Counted from the stretch's first letter, positions 53,027-61,462 are shown. The stretch: DNA of 64,000 nt from SZUA-35 sp963781035 (GCA_963781035.1 CAWAEN010000015.1:372001-436000); one strand, 5' to 3'. Notes: generated by a model not told the origin, from the sequence alone. Translations and numbers: made by a program.

Positions 53027-53559
53027 TGGATGTTCAACGCCTTGCACTGGCCGGCCAGCGATTCGCCCCACTTCCGTGCCCGCTCGAGCTCGTCATCCAA
53101 CACCGGGCCGTTGCCCTCGAGCACGAAGCTCTCGTGTTCGAGGAGCTCCTTGTAGCCGTGGTGACGAAGACGGCGGGCAATGCCGTGGGCGGCCGACCCC
53201 GTGATGATCTCCGGGCGATCGATCCGGGTGTCGAACGCCGCTCCGAAACGGCCAGACCCGTCGGGGAGCTTCTTGAACCAGTCGCGCAGGCCCGGTCCGC
53301 CGGCATCTTCGTCGAGGTCGAGCGCCGTGTCCTCGACCGCGTCCTCCTGGGCTGACCGCCGAGTCGACTTGGACGACAGGCCGTGCGCGTGGGTCGGACC
53401 GCCGACGACCAGCAACTCTGCCTCTGCGAGGTCGAGGAACGACGCAGCGGTGGTGGAACCCACCGTGACCGCTCCCACGTCACCGAGCCCAGCGGCGATC
53501 GCCTCGGCGACCGCGTGGGTGTTTCCGAACATCGATTCGTACACGATGACGATCTTCAT
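53023..53559 (-). CDS. Flavodoxin-like protein
   Basis: 178 residues. KIVIVYESMFGNTHAVAEAI is the FMN-binding phosphate loop (ESxxGNT), then LLVVGGPTHAHGLSSKSTRR and AAFDTRIDRPEIITGSAAHG form the isoalloxazine loops; C-terminal SFVLEGNGPVLDDELERARK. Electron carrier or NAD(P)H:quinone-like flavoprotein of unknown partner, seen in many actinobacterial stress loci. GGGAGAA precedes the ATG at 53559. Divergent from the beta-CASP RNase with DosR-box-like elements between. Confidence 0.85.
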   Translation of the reverse strand: MKIVIVYESMFGNTHAVAEAIAAGLGDVGAVTVGSTTAASFLDLAEAELLVVGGPTHAHGLSSKSTRRSAQEDAVEDTALDLDEDAGGPGLRDWFKKLPDGSGRFGAAFDTRIDRPEIITGSAAHGIARRLRHHGYKELLEHESFVLEGNGPVLDDELERARKWGESLAGQCKALNIQ

Positions 53560-53667
53560 GGCAGTTCTCCCTTCAGGACTGTCGCACTCAGGGACCGTGT
53601 CCCGGCAGTCAGTTCGACACGACTTGTCGGACTCGCCTCGATCGTCGGTCCGGCGGCGGAAGCCGAA

Positions 53668-53715
53668 CAGGGGCGAAGGACCTACCGGCCGGGGCGAGTG
53701 TCCTTCGACCCTGTC
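53668..53715. promoter_or_regulatory. DosR-box-like elements between flavodoxin and RNase genes
   Basis: CAGGGGCGAAGGACCTAC (53668-53685) and GTGTCCTTCGACCCTGTC (53698-53715). They are close to reverse complements in their cores (GGGGCGAAGGACC; GTCCTTCGACCC) and match the repeated elements before acsA. Confidence 0.45.
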
Positions 53716-53793
53716 GCCGCTGTCTCGGAGGTCCGAGCATGAGGTGGTCGGCCCTCGATCGGTCCGACCATGCACGCGACCAGGAGGAAGAAC

Positions 53794-55180
53794 ATGCGAA
53801 TGCGGTTTCTCGGAGCGGCGGAAACGGTCACCGGTTCACGTTTCCTCGTCGAATCGAACGACCAGGCAGTTCTGGTCGATTGCGGCCTGTTCCAAGGCAT
53901 CAAACGACTTCGCACCCAGAACTGGGACGCCTTCCCCTATCCGCCCGCCGACATCGGCGCGGTCCTCATCACCCATGCCCACATCGACCATTCTGGCTAT
54001 CTCCCGGCGCTGGTGCGAGACGGATTCCGGGGGCCCATCCACTGCAGTCAGGCCACAGCCGACCTCCTGCATCTGATGCTGCTCGATTCGGCGCACCTTC
54101 AGGAGGAGGACGCACGTTTCGCCAACCGGCACCGCACCAGTCGACACGATCCGGCGAAGCCGCTCTACACCACCGAGGACGCAGAGCGCGCGCTCGATCT
54201 GCTGCGTCCCGTCGCGTTCGACGAGCGGTTGGAGTGTCTCCCCGGCATCGATTGCTCCTTCCGGCCGAACGGCCACATCCTCGGGTCGTCCACGGTTCGC
54301 GTGGCCGGGGACGGCACCTCCGTGCTGTTCACCGGCGACGTCGGCCGTCCCGCGGAGCGGGTCATGCGTCCGCCGGCACCGCCACCGGCCGCCGACTTCG
54401 TCGTGACCGAATCGACCTATGGGAACCGGCTGCACAGCGATGCCGATCCGGCCGCCCAGCTGGCCGATGTGGTGAGCCGGACCCTCGCCCGGGGCGGGTC
54501 GGTGGTGATCCCGAGCTTCGCCGTCGGCCGGGCGCAGACCGTTCTCACGCTTCTCGCCGATCTGATGGCGACCGGCGCGATTCCCGAGGTTCCCGTCTAC
54601 CTGAACAGCCCGATGTCGGTGAGCGCGACCGAGATCTTCATGAGGCACCACGAACTCCACCGGCTCAGCGAACCCGAATGCGAGCGGCTCCGGACCGGGG
54701 TCGAGTTCGTGCGGACGGTCGAGGAGTCGAAGCGCCTGACGTCGAGTCGTGGCCCGCACATCTCGGTGACGGCCAGCGGAATGGCCACCGGCGGTCGAGT
54801 TCTCCACCACCTGCGCCATCTGGCCCCCAATCACCGCAACAGCATCGTGTTCGTCGGTTTCCAGGCGGCGGGAACACGAGGCGATGCACTCGTTTCGGGG
54901 GCGAGAGAGGTGAAGATCTTCGGCGACTACGTACCTGTGCGGGCCGAGGTGGCTTCGATCGGAGGGCTCTCCGCTCACGCCGACCGCGACGAACTCATCG
55001 CATGGTTGGGCAGCGGAGATCTCCAGCCCCGGCACGCATTCGTGGTCCATGGAGAGCCGGCTGCCGCCGATGCGTTCCGCCGAACCATCATCGACCGTCT
55101 CGGATGGGAGTGCCTCGGTCCCGACACAAGGTCAGATCGTCGACCTCGACGTGACCGGGAGATCTGCGCCGAGGATCTGA
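53794..55180 (+). CDS. Metallo-beta-lactamase / beta-CASP ribonuclease (frame break at C-terminus)
   Basis: About 462 residues. MRFLGAAETVTGSRFLVESN opens the fold, LITHAHIDHSGYLPALVRDG is the HxHxDH zinc motif, LFTGDVGRPAERVMRPP motif 4, VVIPSFAVGRAQTVLTLLAD and ITVTASGMATGGRVL-type segment (ISVTASGMATGGRVLHHLRH) the beta-CASP domain, and AHADRDELIAWLG plus FVVHGEPAAADAFR the last motifs. Such enzymes are RNA exo/endonucleases (CPSF73/YsgA-type). A one-base shift near 55115 restores VPTQGQIVDLDVTGRSAPRI to 55180. ATG 53794 has an AGGAGGAAG ribosome-binding site. Confidence 0.88.
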
Positions 55181-55648
55181 CGGGCGCGGTCGACGTACGG
55201 AGCCGACACCCACACCTCGTAGTTCTCTGCGTCCATCTGGCCGACGGTTGCGAAGTCGCGAGTCCCCCTGCGGGCCCAGTGCTGGAAGGCCTGGAAGAGA
55301 GCGACCGTGACGGCCCCGACGAACACGTACGAGATGACCATTCCGACAAGCGAGGTCGACGAGTCGGCGAAAGAAGCGAAGAGTAAACCGATGACGAGAC
55401 CGAACCAGGCGCCGGTGAACAGACCGTCCCGGGCGGCAGACATCACGGTGCGACGTCCGGTCACGTGCTCGACGTGACGCAGACCGGACCAGACGATGGT
55501 CACGTTCGACATCGCGAATCCACCGTCGGACAGACGGTCGACGGTCTGCTGGGCATCGATGTAGCGGGTGTGATCGGCGAGCTTGACCGGAATCGTGGAG
55601 GGCTCACGCAGATCGACGCCTTCAGGGTTCGGTGTGAGAGCGATTCAT
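55132..55648 (-). CDS. YflT-like general stress protein (frame break near N-terminus)
   Basis: About 172 residues. The probable start ATG 55648 reads MNRSHTEP, then one extra C (about 55627) shifts to EGVDLREPSTIPVKLADHTR, YIDAQQTVDRLSDGGFAMSN, VTIVWSGLRHVEHVTGRRTV. This is the N-terminal half of the YflT (heat-induced stress protein) domain. Two membrane segments follow (FTGAWFGLVIGLLFASFADS, LVGMVISYVFVGAVTVALFQ), then NYEVWVSAPYVDRARQILGA. Function unknown; general stress induced in Bacillus. Without joining frames only the part from 55512 is read. Overlaps the convergent RNase 3' end by 49 bp. Confidence 0.75.
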
Positions 55649-55750
55649 GTCCGTCGGTGTACCCGGTGACAGCAACGACGAAACGCAGCCGGCGAAACGC
55701 TGCGGTGCCGCGACCGCCGCACCAGACGAACATGACACCCGACAACAAGT

Positions 55751-57616
55751 TCAGATGCCGATGTGGGTTCCGATGTCGACGCATCGATCGGGCGGGAGAC
55801 CGAAATGAGCTGAGGGGTCACTCGCGTTCCGAACGAGGAGGGCGAAGAGCTGATCGCGCCATCGCTGCATCCCTGATTGCTCGATGGCTTCGATGCGTTC
55901 CCGACCGAGGAAGAACACGGTGTCGTTCGGGTCGAATCGCACTCCGTCGAGCATCAAACCTCCGAGATCGGTCCACAGATCGGGAACGTCGTTGAATCCG
56001 TAGTGCATCTCGAGCTCGTGGAACCCGCTCCCAAAGGATCGGAGCCGGTCACGCCGTGCAGGAATGACATGAGGAACGTCGTCCACGATCACGGACAGGA
56101 ACACGACCACGTCGTGCAGCGCATCGTTGTACCTCAGGTTCGTCAGCAGCGTTGGAGGGACGAGCCCCGCCGTGCGATGCATGTACACGCCGGTCCCCGG
56201 GTGGCGATTGGGCGGATGCTGCAACAGACCGTCGACGAAGGTCTGAATCGAGAGGCCGGTGCGTTCGAGACGCTCGCGGACGAGGCTCCGTCCGGTCCGC
56301 CACGTGGTGAACAAGGTGAAGCCTGCGAGGCCGACGACCAGCGGCACCCAACCGCCGGCAGGAATCTTGAAGATGTTGGCCGCGGCGAAGGCGACATCGA
56401 CGGCCAGGAGCGGGACGACAACGACAGCCGTCCGCGCCTTCGACCAGCCCCATCGATCGTGTGCGACCGACGCGATCAGGATGGTCGTGATCACCATCGT
56501 CAGCGTGACCGCCACTCCGTAGGCGGCCGCCAGGCGAGCCGATGACCCGAAGGAGAAGACGAGCACGAGGCAGGCCGCCAGCAGGAACCAATTGATGGCT
56601 GGCACGTACACCTGACCGCGATGGTGAGCCGAGGTCTGCACGACTCGGAGCTTCGGTGCGAAGTCGAGATTGATGGCCTGCACCGTCAGCGAGAACGCTC
56701 CGGAGATGAGGGCCTGGGAGGCAATGACGGTTGCCACGGTTGCCAGGATCGTGAGCGGCCACTGAGCCCAACCGGGGGCAAGGAGGAAGAAGGGGTTGGA
56801 GATCGCTGTCGGATCCTGGAGCAACCGGGCCCCCTGCCCGAAGTAGTTCAGGACGAGTGCCGGGAGCACGATCGCGAACCAGGCCGATTGGATGGGCCGA
56901 CGACCGAAGTGCCCCATGTCGGCATAGAGAGCCTCACCGCCGGTGACGACCAGGAAGACCGACCCCAGGCTGAGGAACCCGTCGAATCCGTTGGCGGCGA
57001 AGAACCGCACCGCGTACACCGGGTTGATGGCCCGGAGTACCGAGAGTTCGTTGACGATCTCGGCACCCCCGAGGAGAGCGATCGTGGCGAACCAGACGAC
57101 CATGACCGGTCCGAACAGCCGCCCGATGACCTCCGTGCCCCGGTGCTGGATCGAGAAGAGCCCGATGAGGATGACGACCACGATCGGCACAACGAAGCGA
57201 TCGAGCCGGGGTTCGACCACGTCGAGGCCCTCGACGGCCGAGAGCACCGAGATCGCCGGAGTGATCATTCCGTCGCCGTACAAGAGAGCAGTACCGAACA
57301 AGCCGAGCAGGAGAAGGGGGCGACCAAGCGAGGTCGAGCCCTTCACCAGAGATGCCAGGGCGAGAATGCCGCCCTCGCCGTGGTTGTCGGCCCGCATCAC
57401 GACCAGCAGGTACTTCACGGTGACGACGAGGATGAGCGACCACAGCATCAGCGAGAGCACGCCGATGACGTTGGTCTCGTCCACGCTGAGAGCGTGCTCG
57501 CCGGCGAGAGACTCACGGAGCGCGTAGAGGGGGCTCGTCCCGATGTCACCGAAGACGACCCCGAGAGCGCCGAGCGACAGCGCTGCCGCCGAACGACGAG
57601 TCGCCAGAGGTTGCAC
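55751..57616 (-). CDS. kup: Kup/Trk-type potassium uptake transporter
   Basis: 621 residues, about twelve membrane segments and a C-terminal cytosolic part. GALGVVFGDIGTSPLYALRE is the Kup N-terminal signature, VMRADNHGEGGILALASLVK and GDGMITPAISVLSAVEGLDV follow, then GGEALYADMGHFGRRPIQSA. The C-terminus (RYNDALHDVVVFLSVIVDDV, FFLGRERIEA) is typical. Proton-coupled K+ uptake. It is followed downstream, on the same strand, by nothing close; upstream is the DUF1003 gene on the same strand, 3 bp away. Confidence 0.93.
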   Translation of the reverse strand: MQPLATRRSAAALSLGALGVVFGDIGTSPLYALRESLAGEHALSVDETNVIGVLSLMLWSLILVVTVKYLLVVMRADNHGEGGILALASLVKGSTSLGRPLLLLGLFGTALLYGDGMITPAISVLSAVEGLDVVEPRLDRFVVPIVVVILIGLFSIQHRGTEVIGRLFGPVMVVWFATIALLGGAEIVNELSVLRAINPVYAVRFFAANGFDGFLSLGSVFLVVTGGEALYADMGHFGRRPIQSAWFAIVLPALVLNYFGQGARLLQDPTAISNPFFLLAPGWAQWPLTILATVATVIASQALISGAFSLTVQAINLDFAPKLRVVQTSAHHRGQVYVPAINWFLLAACLVLVFSFGSSARLAAAYGVAVTLTMVITTILIASVAHDRWGWSKARTAVVVVPLLAVDVAFAAANIFKIPAGGWVPLVVGLAGFTLFTTWRTGRSLVRERLERTGLSIQTFVDGLLQHPPNRHPGTGVYMHRTAGLVPPTLLTNLRYNDALHDVVVFLSVIVDDVPHVIPARRDRLRSFGSGFHELEMHYGFNDVPDLWTDLGGLMLDGVRFDPNDTVFFLGRERIEAIEQSGMQRWRDQLFALLVRNASDPSAHFGLPPDRCVDIGTHIGI

Positions 57617-57619
57617 CGG

Positions 57620-58009
57620 CTATACCTCGGTCGGAGACGGCCCGGATGCGCGGGTCGTGGCGTGGATCTCTGCCGTCATCGCTTCGATTGCCTTGATGAT
57701 CTCGAGGGCATCGAGGTTCGTCTGGTAGTCGTGGGTTGCCAGTTCGGCCGCCACCTGGTCCGAGCGCCTGGCCGCAATCAGGAGGATCGCCCCCTGGAGG
57801 GCGGCGATGCACGAGAGGACCAGGTTGAGCAGGATGAAGGGGTAGGGGTCGAAACCGACATTTCGGTTGCCGGCCATCCAACCGGCGAGGAAGACGAGTG
57901 CGGTGAGCACGAAGGCCCACGACCCCATGCCGTTGCGCATCCGGTCTGCTGCCCTCTCACCGAGCGTCAGCTCGTCGGTCGATCGCACCCCTGGGTGGTG
58001 CTGCCACAC
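57620..58009 (-). CDS. DUF1003 membrane protein
   Basis: 129 residues. ERAADRMRNGMGSWAFVLTA, FVLTALVFLAGWMAGN and DPYPFILLNLVLSCIAALQG are the conserved DUF1003 region with two membrane helices (FDPYPFILLNLxLS is the family hallmark), followed by AARRSDQVAAELATHDYQTN and a C-terminal helix. Function unknown; often near ion transport genes, here 3 bp upstream of kup and probably cotranscribed. Confidence 0.9.
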   Translation of the reverse strand: MWQHHPGVRSTDELTLGERAADRMRNGMGSWAFVLTALVFLAGWMAGNRNVGFDPYPFILLNLVLSCIAALQGAILLIAARRSDQVAAELATHDYQTNLDALEIIKAIEAMTAEIHATTRASGPSPTEV

Positions 58010-58138
58010 GTTGCGAGCGAGTCGGAGCCGCAGGTCACCAAGCGTCTGTCAGCGGTGTGTCGTGGATTGCTCATGGCGTTGCCTGCCTTGGTGAGTGTCG
58101 TGATGGGAGGATCGGTTCGGGCCGCTGACGAGCGAACG

Positions 58139-58963
58139 TCATCGACGACGACGAAGCCGCGCTCGGAGCCGCGTACGGCGGCTGGGCCCTGGTGGCGACT
58201 CGGGCGCAGCCGGTGCCGGCGTGACTCCCGTCGGGTCGCCGGCGATTTCCTGCCGGAGCTCCTCCACGAGTGCAACGATGCGACCCATCACGTCATCGGC
58301 GATGTCACGCACCTGTTCGGGCGATGCTTCCTCTCCGCCCGTCATGGCTCGTACGTCGATCGATTCCCCAACCGAGACCATGACCTTCGGCCGCAGCACC
58401 AGACTCACCACGAGGGATCGGGCCAGGTGATGGTGGTCGAGCACGCGATGTGACCCGACCATGCCGATCGGGACGATGGCGACACCAGTACGAAGGGCGA
58501 GTCGAACCGCTCCTGTCTTGGCTCGTTCCGGCCAGTGGTGCGGGTCGCGGGTCGTTCGTCCTTCTGGGAAGATGCCGACAGCCTCGCCCGCAGCCAAGGC
58601 CTCGGCCGCGAGGTCGAGCGCTCCGGACGCTGATGCGCTGCCGCGCTCGACTCTGATGAAGCCGAGGCTCCTCATCATTCGGCCGAGAACGGGCACCCGG
58701 AAGACCCCGCCGGTGGCCAGCAGCCGAATCGACCGACCCATACGACGGCAGGCCAGAGCGAGGAGCACCCCATCGGCGTAACTGGCGTGATTCGACACGA
58801 TGATGATCGGACCCTGCGGCAGGGCTCGTGCGGCGCGGCGCCGACCCTGTTGCTTGGCGAACCGGAGACGACTGAACCCAGCGGCGATGGTCCCGAAGAG
58901 CACCGCCGCAATGGCGTACAGAACGGCTCCGGAGCGACCCGGACGATTCCAGCTGCTGGTCAT
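58139..58963 (-). CDS. PlsC-like 1-acyl-sn-glycerol-3-phosphate acyltransferase
   Basis: 274 residues. One N-terminal hydrophobic segment (AVLYAIAAVLFGTIAAGF), then motif I IIIVSNHASYADGVLLALAC (NHxxxxD), motif II LGFIRVERGSASASG, motif III AVGIFPEGRTTRD (FPEGR) and motif IV VAIVPIGMVGSHRVLD. Transfers an acyl group to lysophosphatidate or a related acceptor. The C-terminus is a Pro/Arg-rich tail (GPSRRTRLRARLRRRR). Immediately upstream of the DUF1003-kup pair, with a 129-bp gap holding no recognisable gene. Confidence 0.88.
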   Translation of the reverse strand: MTSSWNRPGRSGAVLYAIAAVLFGTIAAGFSRLRFAKQQGRRRAARALPQGPIIIVSNHASYADGVLLALACRRMGRSIRLLATGGVFRVPVLGRMMRSLGFIRVERGSASASGALDLAAEALAAGEAVGIFPEGRTTRDPHHWPERAKTGAVRLALRTGVAIVPIGMVGSHRVLDHHHLARSLVVSLVLRPKVMVSVGESIDVRAMTGGEEASPEQVRDIADDVMGRIVALVEELRQEIAGDPTGVTPAPAAPESPPGPSRRTRLRARLRRRR

Positions 58964-59099
58964 TCGGCGGTGCGCCGTCCGGCGATCTCCCGGACGGGGG
59001 GAGCATCAATCATGCGGGGATCCTATGGCGTCATCGGCCTGCATCGCCTGGCGATACCGCCTTGTTGCATGAGTGCCATATTCGTGGCATGATCGTGGC

Positions 59100-59339
59100 A
59101 TGGCTCGCACTCGGATCAGCACCACCGTCGACGCCGACCTACTCGCAAATGCCCGTCGAACCCACACCGGTACGACCGACGCCGAGCTCATCGACGATGC
59201 GCTGGCAGCACTTCTCACGCGGTACCGGTCGGCCGAGATCGACGAAGCGTACGCGGCTGCCTACGACGCCCACCCGCTCGACGAGACCGACGAGTGGGGC
59301 GATCTCGCTTCGTTCCGCGCCGCTGCCGCCGCGACGTGA
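59100..59339 (+). CDS. MazE/VapB-like antitoxin
   Basis: 79 residues. MARTRISTTVDADLLANARR is a ribbon-helix-helix DNA-binding start (TRISTTVD), ELIDDALAALLTRYRSAEID the helices, and the acidic C-terminus DETDEWGDLASFRAAAAAT would wrap the toxin. The stop overlaps the toxin GTG (GTGA). ATG 59100 is used; an upstream ATG at 59073 is possible. Direct repeat GTGGCATGATCGTGGCATG around 59081-59102 may be its autoregulatory operator. Confidence 0.82.
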   Translation: MARTRISTTVDADLLANARRTHTGTTDAELIDDALAALLTRYRSAEIDEAYAAAYDAHPLDETDEWGDLASFRAAAAAT

Positions 59340-59662
59340 GTGACCTCCCCAGGCGCGGCGAGGTGTGGTGGTGCGAACCAGCCGAGATCGGCCGCCGACC
59401 AGTCGTGGTGCTCTCGCGTGACGCAGCAATCCCTCGCTTGCGACGCGCTCTCGTGGCGCCATGCACGACAACGATCCGCGGCTTGCCGAGCGAAGTCATG
59501 CTCGAACCCCCCATCGACCCGATCAGCCGCCAAAGCGCCGTCAACCTCGACTCGGTCGAGTCGGTGTCGATCGCCGTGCTCGTCGAGCGTCTCGGCACAT
59601 TGAGCGGCGAACGGATGCGTCAGATCTGTGACGCTCTCGCTGTCGCCACCGATTGCACCTGA
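59336..59662 (+). CDS. MazF/PemK-type endoribonuclease toxin
   Basis: 108 residues from a GTG overlapping the antitoxin stop. LPRRGEVWWCEPAEIGRRPV, VVLSRDAAIPRLRRALVAPC, TTTIRGLPSEVMLEPPIDPI and SAVNLDSVESVSIAVLVERL match the PemK fold (RGEVWxxxxxxxGxRPVVVLS, T-x-x-R-G-x-P, NLDxxxxV). The family cleaves mRNA at short sequences. An intact pair, apparently functional. Confidence 0.88.
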   Translation: MSDLPRRGEVWWCEPAEIGRRPVVVLSRDAAIPRLRRALVAPCTTTIRGLPSEVMLEPPIDPISRQSAVNLDSVESVSIAVLVERLGTLSGERMRQICDALAVATDCT

Positions 59663-59822
59663 CCTCGCCGACGGGCCAACCCGACAAGCGAGGCAACAAA
59701 GGCTTCTCACGCTCCTGCCTCGTTGGCTTCGTTGATCAGCTCCCCCATCCGTCAGGTGCGGCGGGCTCGCTCCATGACCGGACTGGAGCGTTCGACGCCG
59801 AGCGCGTGACACCTGACGCTGA

Positions 59823-60173
59823 TCAAACGGTGAGTTGGCGGTAGCCGTTCAGTCCTCCGTTGATGAACTTGGCGTTGCAGTAGCCCATGTTCTTGAGTGA
59901 AGCTGCGGAGAGGGCGCCGCGATTCACCGCGTTGCAGTAGCAGAGAATCGGCGTGTCGAGATCGGGGATCCTGTCTTCGACGAGCATCTCGAGTTTGCCG
60001 CGGCTGATGTTGAGTGACCCGGCGATGTGGTCGGCGTCGTGCTCTTCCTTGTCCCGGATGTCGAGGGCGATGGCACCGTCGGCGATCAGCGAATCGACGT
60101 CTTCGGGTCGGACGCCGTCTACTTGCGATAGGGCGTCATCTGCGAGTTGTTGGAACTTTTCGGTGTAGGCCAT
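59823..60173 (-). CDS. Rhodanese-domain protein
   Basis: 116 residues, single rhodanese fold. PEDVDSLIADGAIALDIRDK, EEHDADHIAGSLNISRGKLE, ILCYCNAVNRGALSAASLKN with the active-site Cys (CYCNAVNRG loop) and CNAKFINGGLNGYRQL. Sulfur transfer or thiol redox. AGGAGAG precedes the ATG at 60173. An extended AT-rich perfect palindrome lies about 105 bp upstream. Confidence 0.9.
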   Translation of the reverse strand: MAYTEKFQQLADDALSQVDGVRPEDVDSLIADGAIALDIRDKEEHDADHIAGSLNISRGKLEMLVEDRIPDLDTPILCYCNAVNRGALSAASLKNMGYCNAKFINGGLNGYRQLTV

Positions 60174-60277
60174 GCGACTCTCCTCTTTCGATGGAATTCT
60201 TCGGCCCCGCTTCGTCTGAGCAGGGAAAGCGGCGCCGACCGGATCGGTTGGGACTTCCGGAGACTCAACTTGACGCT

Positions 60278-60293
60278 AAATGTACGTACATTT
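60278..60293. promoter_or_regulatory. Perfect 16-bp palindrome AAATGTACGTACATTT
   Basis: A perfect AT-rich inverted repeat in a GC-rich background, 105-120 bp upstream of the rhodanese ATG. Overall shape (ANNTGTACGTACANNT) suits a dimeric HTH repressor operator (TetR/ArsR/MarR type). TTGACG follows at 60292. No regulator gene is adjacent. Confidence 0.6.
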
Positions 60294-60383
60294 GACGTTC
60301 CTTGCAACGCCGATCCGACGTCGAACCCCACGCCAGGACAACAAGGAGGCGGCGAATCGTTGCTCCAGGTCGAAGTGTGACGG

Positions 60384-61082
60384 CTACCGGCCGGATCTCC
60401 CGCGCTCGGTCGGGGTGTCGACGATCTGGTCGAAGCTGTCTTGGTCGAGGTAGTCGGGCGTGTAGGTGACTCCTTCACGTTCGAGTTGACGGATGAAGGC
60501 GCGGAGATGGTTCCGAGAACCGCGTTCGAGGGTCGCGTAGACACTGTCGATGTCGGTTTGGTCGCTGGCCCGAAGTCGTAGGTCGGTGATGTCCAGCTCC
60601 TCGATGAGGGCTCCGACCTCGAGGGCGTCGGTGACCGACTGACTACCTGTCCGGACGAGTTCGTCATACAGCGCCTGCAAGTCAGGATTGGAGAATTCCC
60701 CCGGACCGAGGCCTTCCGCTGGGTCCGGCAACTCGTAACGGTCGAGGAGGTCGACGACGGCTTCGGTGTGTGTTTGCTCGGCCGCCGCGATGTTGTCGAA
60801 GATCTGCAGCCCCCACACGTCAAACATCGCCTGATAGACATCCCCGGCGAGCTTCTCCTCCTCTCGCATGAACGCAAGCCCGTCGCTATCGGCCTGACTC
60901 AACGACACCGCGTTCACGAGTGCCGTCTCAGCGAGCACCGGGTCCGCGAGCACCGAGTTCGTAGTCGCCTGGCTCGTGGTGCTGGTTGAGTCGAGGCTTT
61001 CGGCTGTGCTGCCGGTGCACGATGTCGCAGCCAACGCTGCTGTCAGTAGGGCGGCTGCCGCCGTAGTCGTTCGCTTGTTCAT
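60384..61082 (-). CDS. DUF2202 ferritin-like lipoprotein
   Basis: 232 residues from ATG 61082. Signal peptide with lipobox (TTTAAAALLTAALAATSCTG, cleavage before Cys) and a Ser/Thr-rich linker. DUF2202 domain from about residue 65: LAFMREEEKLAGDVYQAMFD, IFDNIAAAEQTHTEAVVDLL, LYDELVRTGSQSVTDALEVG, IEELDITDLRLRASDQTDID, LERGSRNHLRAFIRQLEREG with the conserved E..H/E residues of a ferritin-like di-iron site. Extracytoplasmic, lipid-anchored; activity unknown. An alternative ATG at 61106 adds 8 residues. Confidence 0.87.
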   Translation of the reverse strand: MNKRTTTAAAALLTAALAATSCTGSTAESLDSTSTTSQATTNSVLADPVLAETALVNAVSLSQADSDGLAFMREEEKLAGDVYQAMFDVWGLQIFDNIAAAEQTHTEAVVDLLDRYELPDPAEGLGPGEFSNPDLQALYDELVRTGSQSVTDALEVGALIEELDITDLRLRASDQTDIDSVYATLERGSRNHLRAFIRQLEREGVTYTPDYLDQDSFDQIVDTPTERGRSGR

Positions 61083-61106
61083 GATCGGTCCATTCAGGTT
61101 CAGCAA

Positions 61107-61462
61107 GACGAACGAGGGATCGCTCGACTCTGCGAGATGCCTTCAGTAGGCCACTGCCATGTCAAGGCGACCCCCGTCGAACTGTGAAGCTGCGGTGAAG
61201 CCGGAGCAGAACGACACCGAGATGCTTCATCGGAGCTTCATCCGACTCAGGTCAAGTGGTGTTGACCGAGCCCCTTCGGAGCTGCGGTAGCCGCAGCACA
61301 GAGGCGGATAATCCCCCCGGCAATCGGCGACATGTCGCCGGCCGGAATGCAGTTCGGACGCGGCGGCCGTTGACCACAAGGATCAGGCGATCGGGGTTTG
61401 ACGAATGTGCCAGACCCAATCGCTGTTCCTCAGCCTGTTTGCAATACTTAGAGCGAATTTGG
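61107..61462. other. 356-bp intergenic region
   Basis: No convincing gene. An ORF of 78 codons (61256-61492) overlaps the tRNA and lacks a ribosome-binding site or family. It contains the paired direct repeats at 61184-61241 upstream of the DUF2202 gene. Confidence 0.6.
61184..61241. promoter_or_regulatory. Two pairs of 7-bp direct repeats with 11-bp period, inverted
   Basis: GTGAAGC at 61184-61190 and 61195-61201, and GCTTCAT at 61224-61230 and 61235-61241 (reverse complement ATGAAGC). Repeats spaced 11 bp centre to centre are the arrangement bound by OmpR/PhoB-type winged-helix regulators; the Streptomyces PHO box also uses 7-bp units with 11-bp spacing. Upstream of the DUF2202 gene at 61082. 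Confidence 0.45.

Noticed and set aside
56621..58453. 610-codon antisense ORF opposite kup and DUF1003
   Set aside because: Shadow of two well-defined membrane proteins; rich in E, D, H, R with no family signal.
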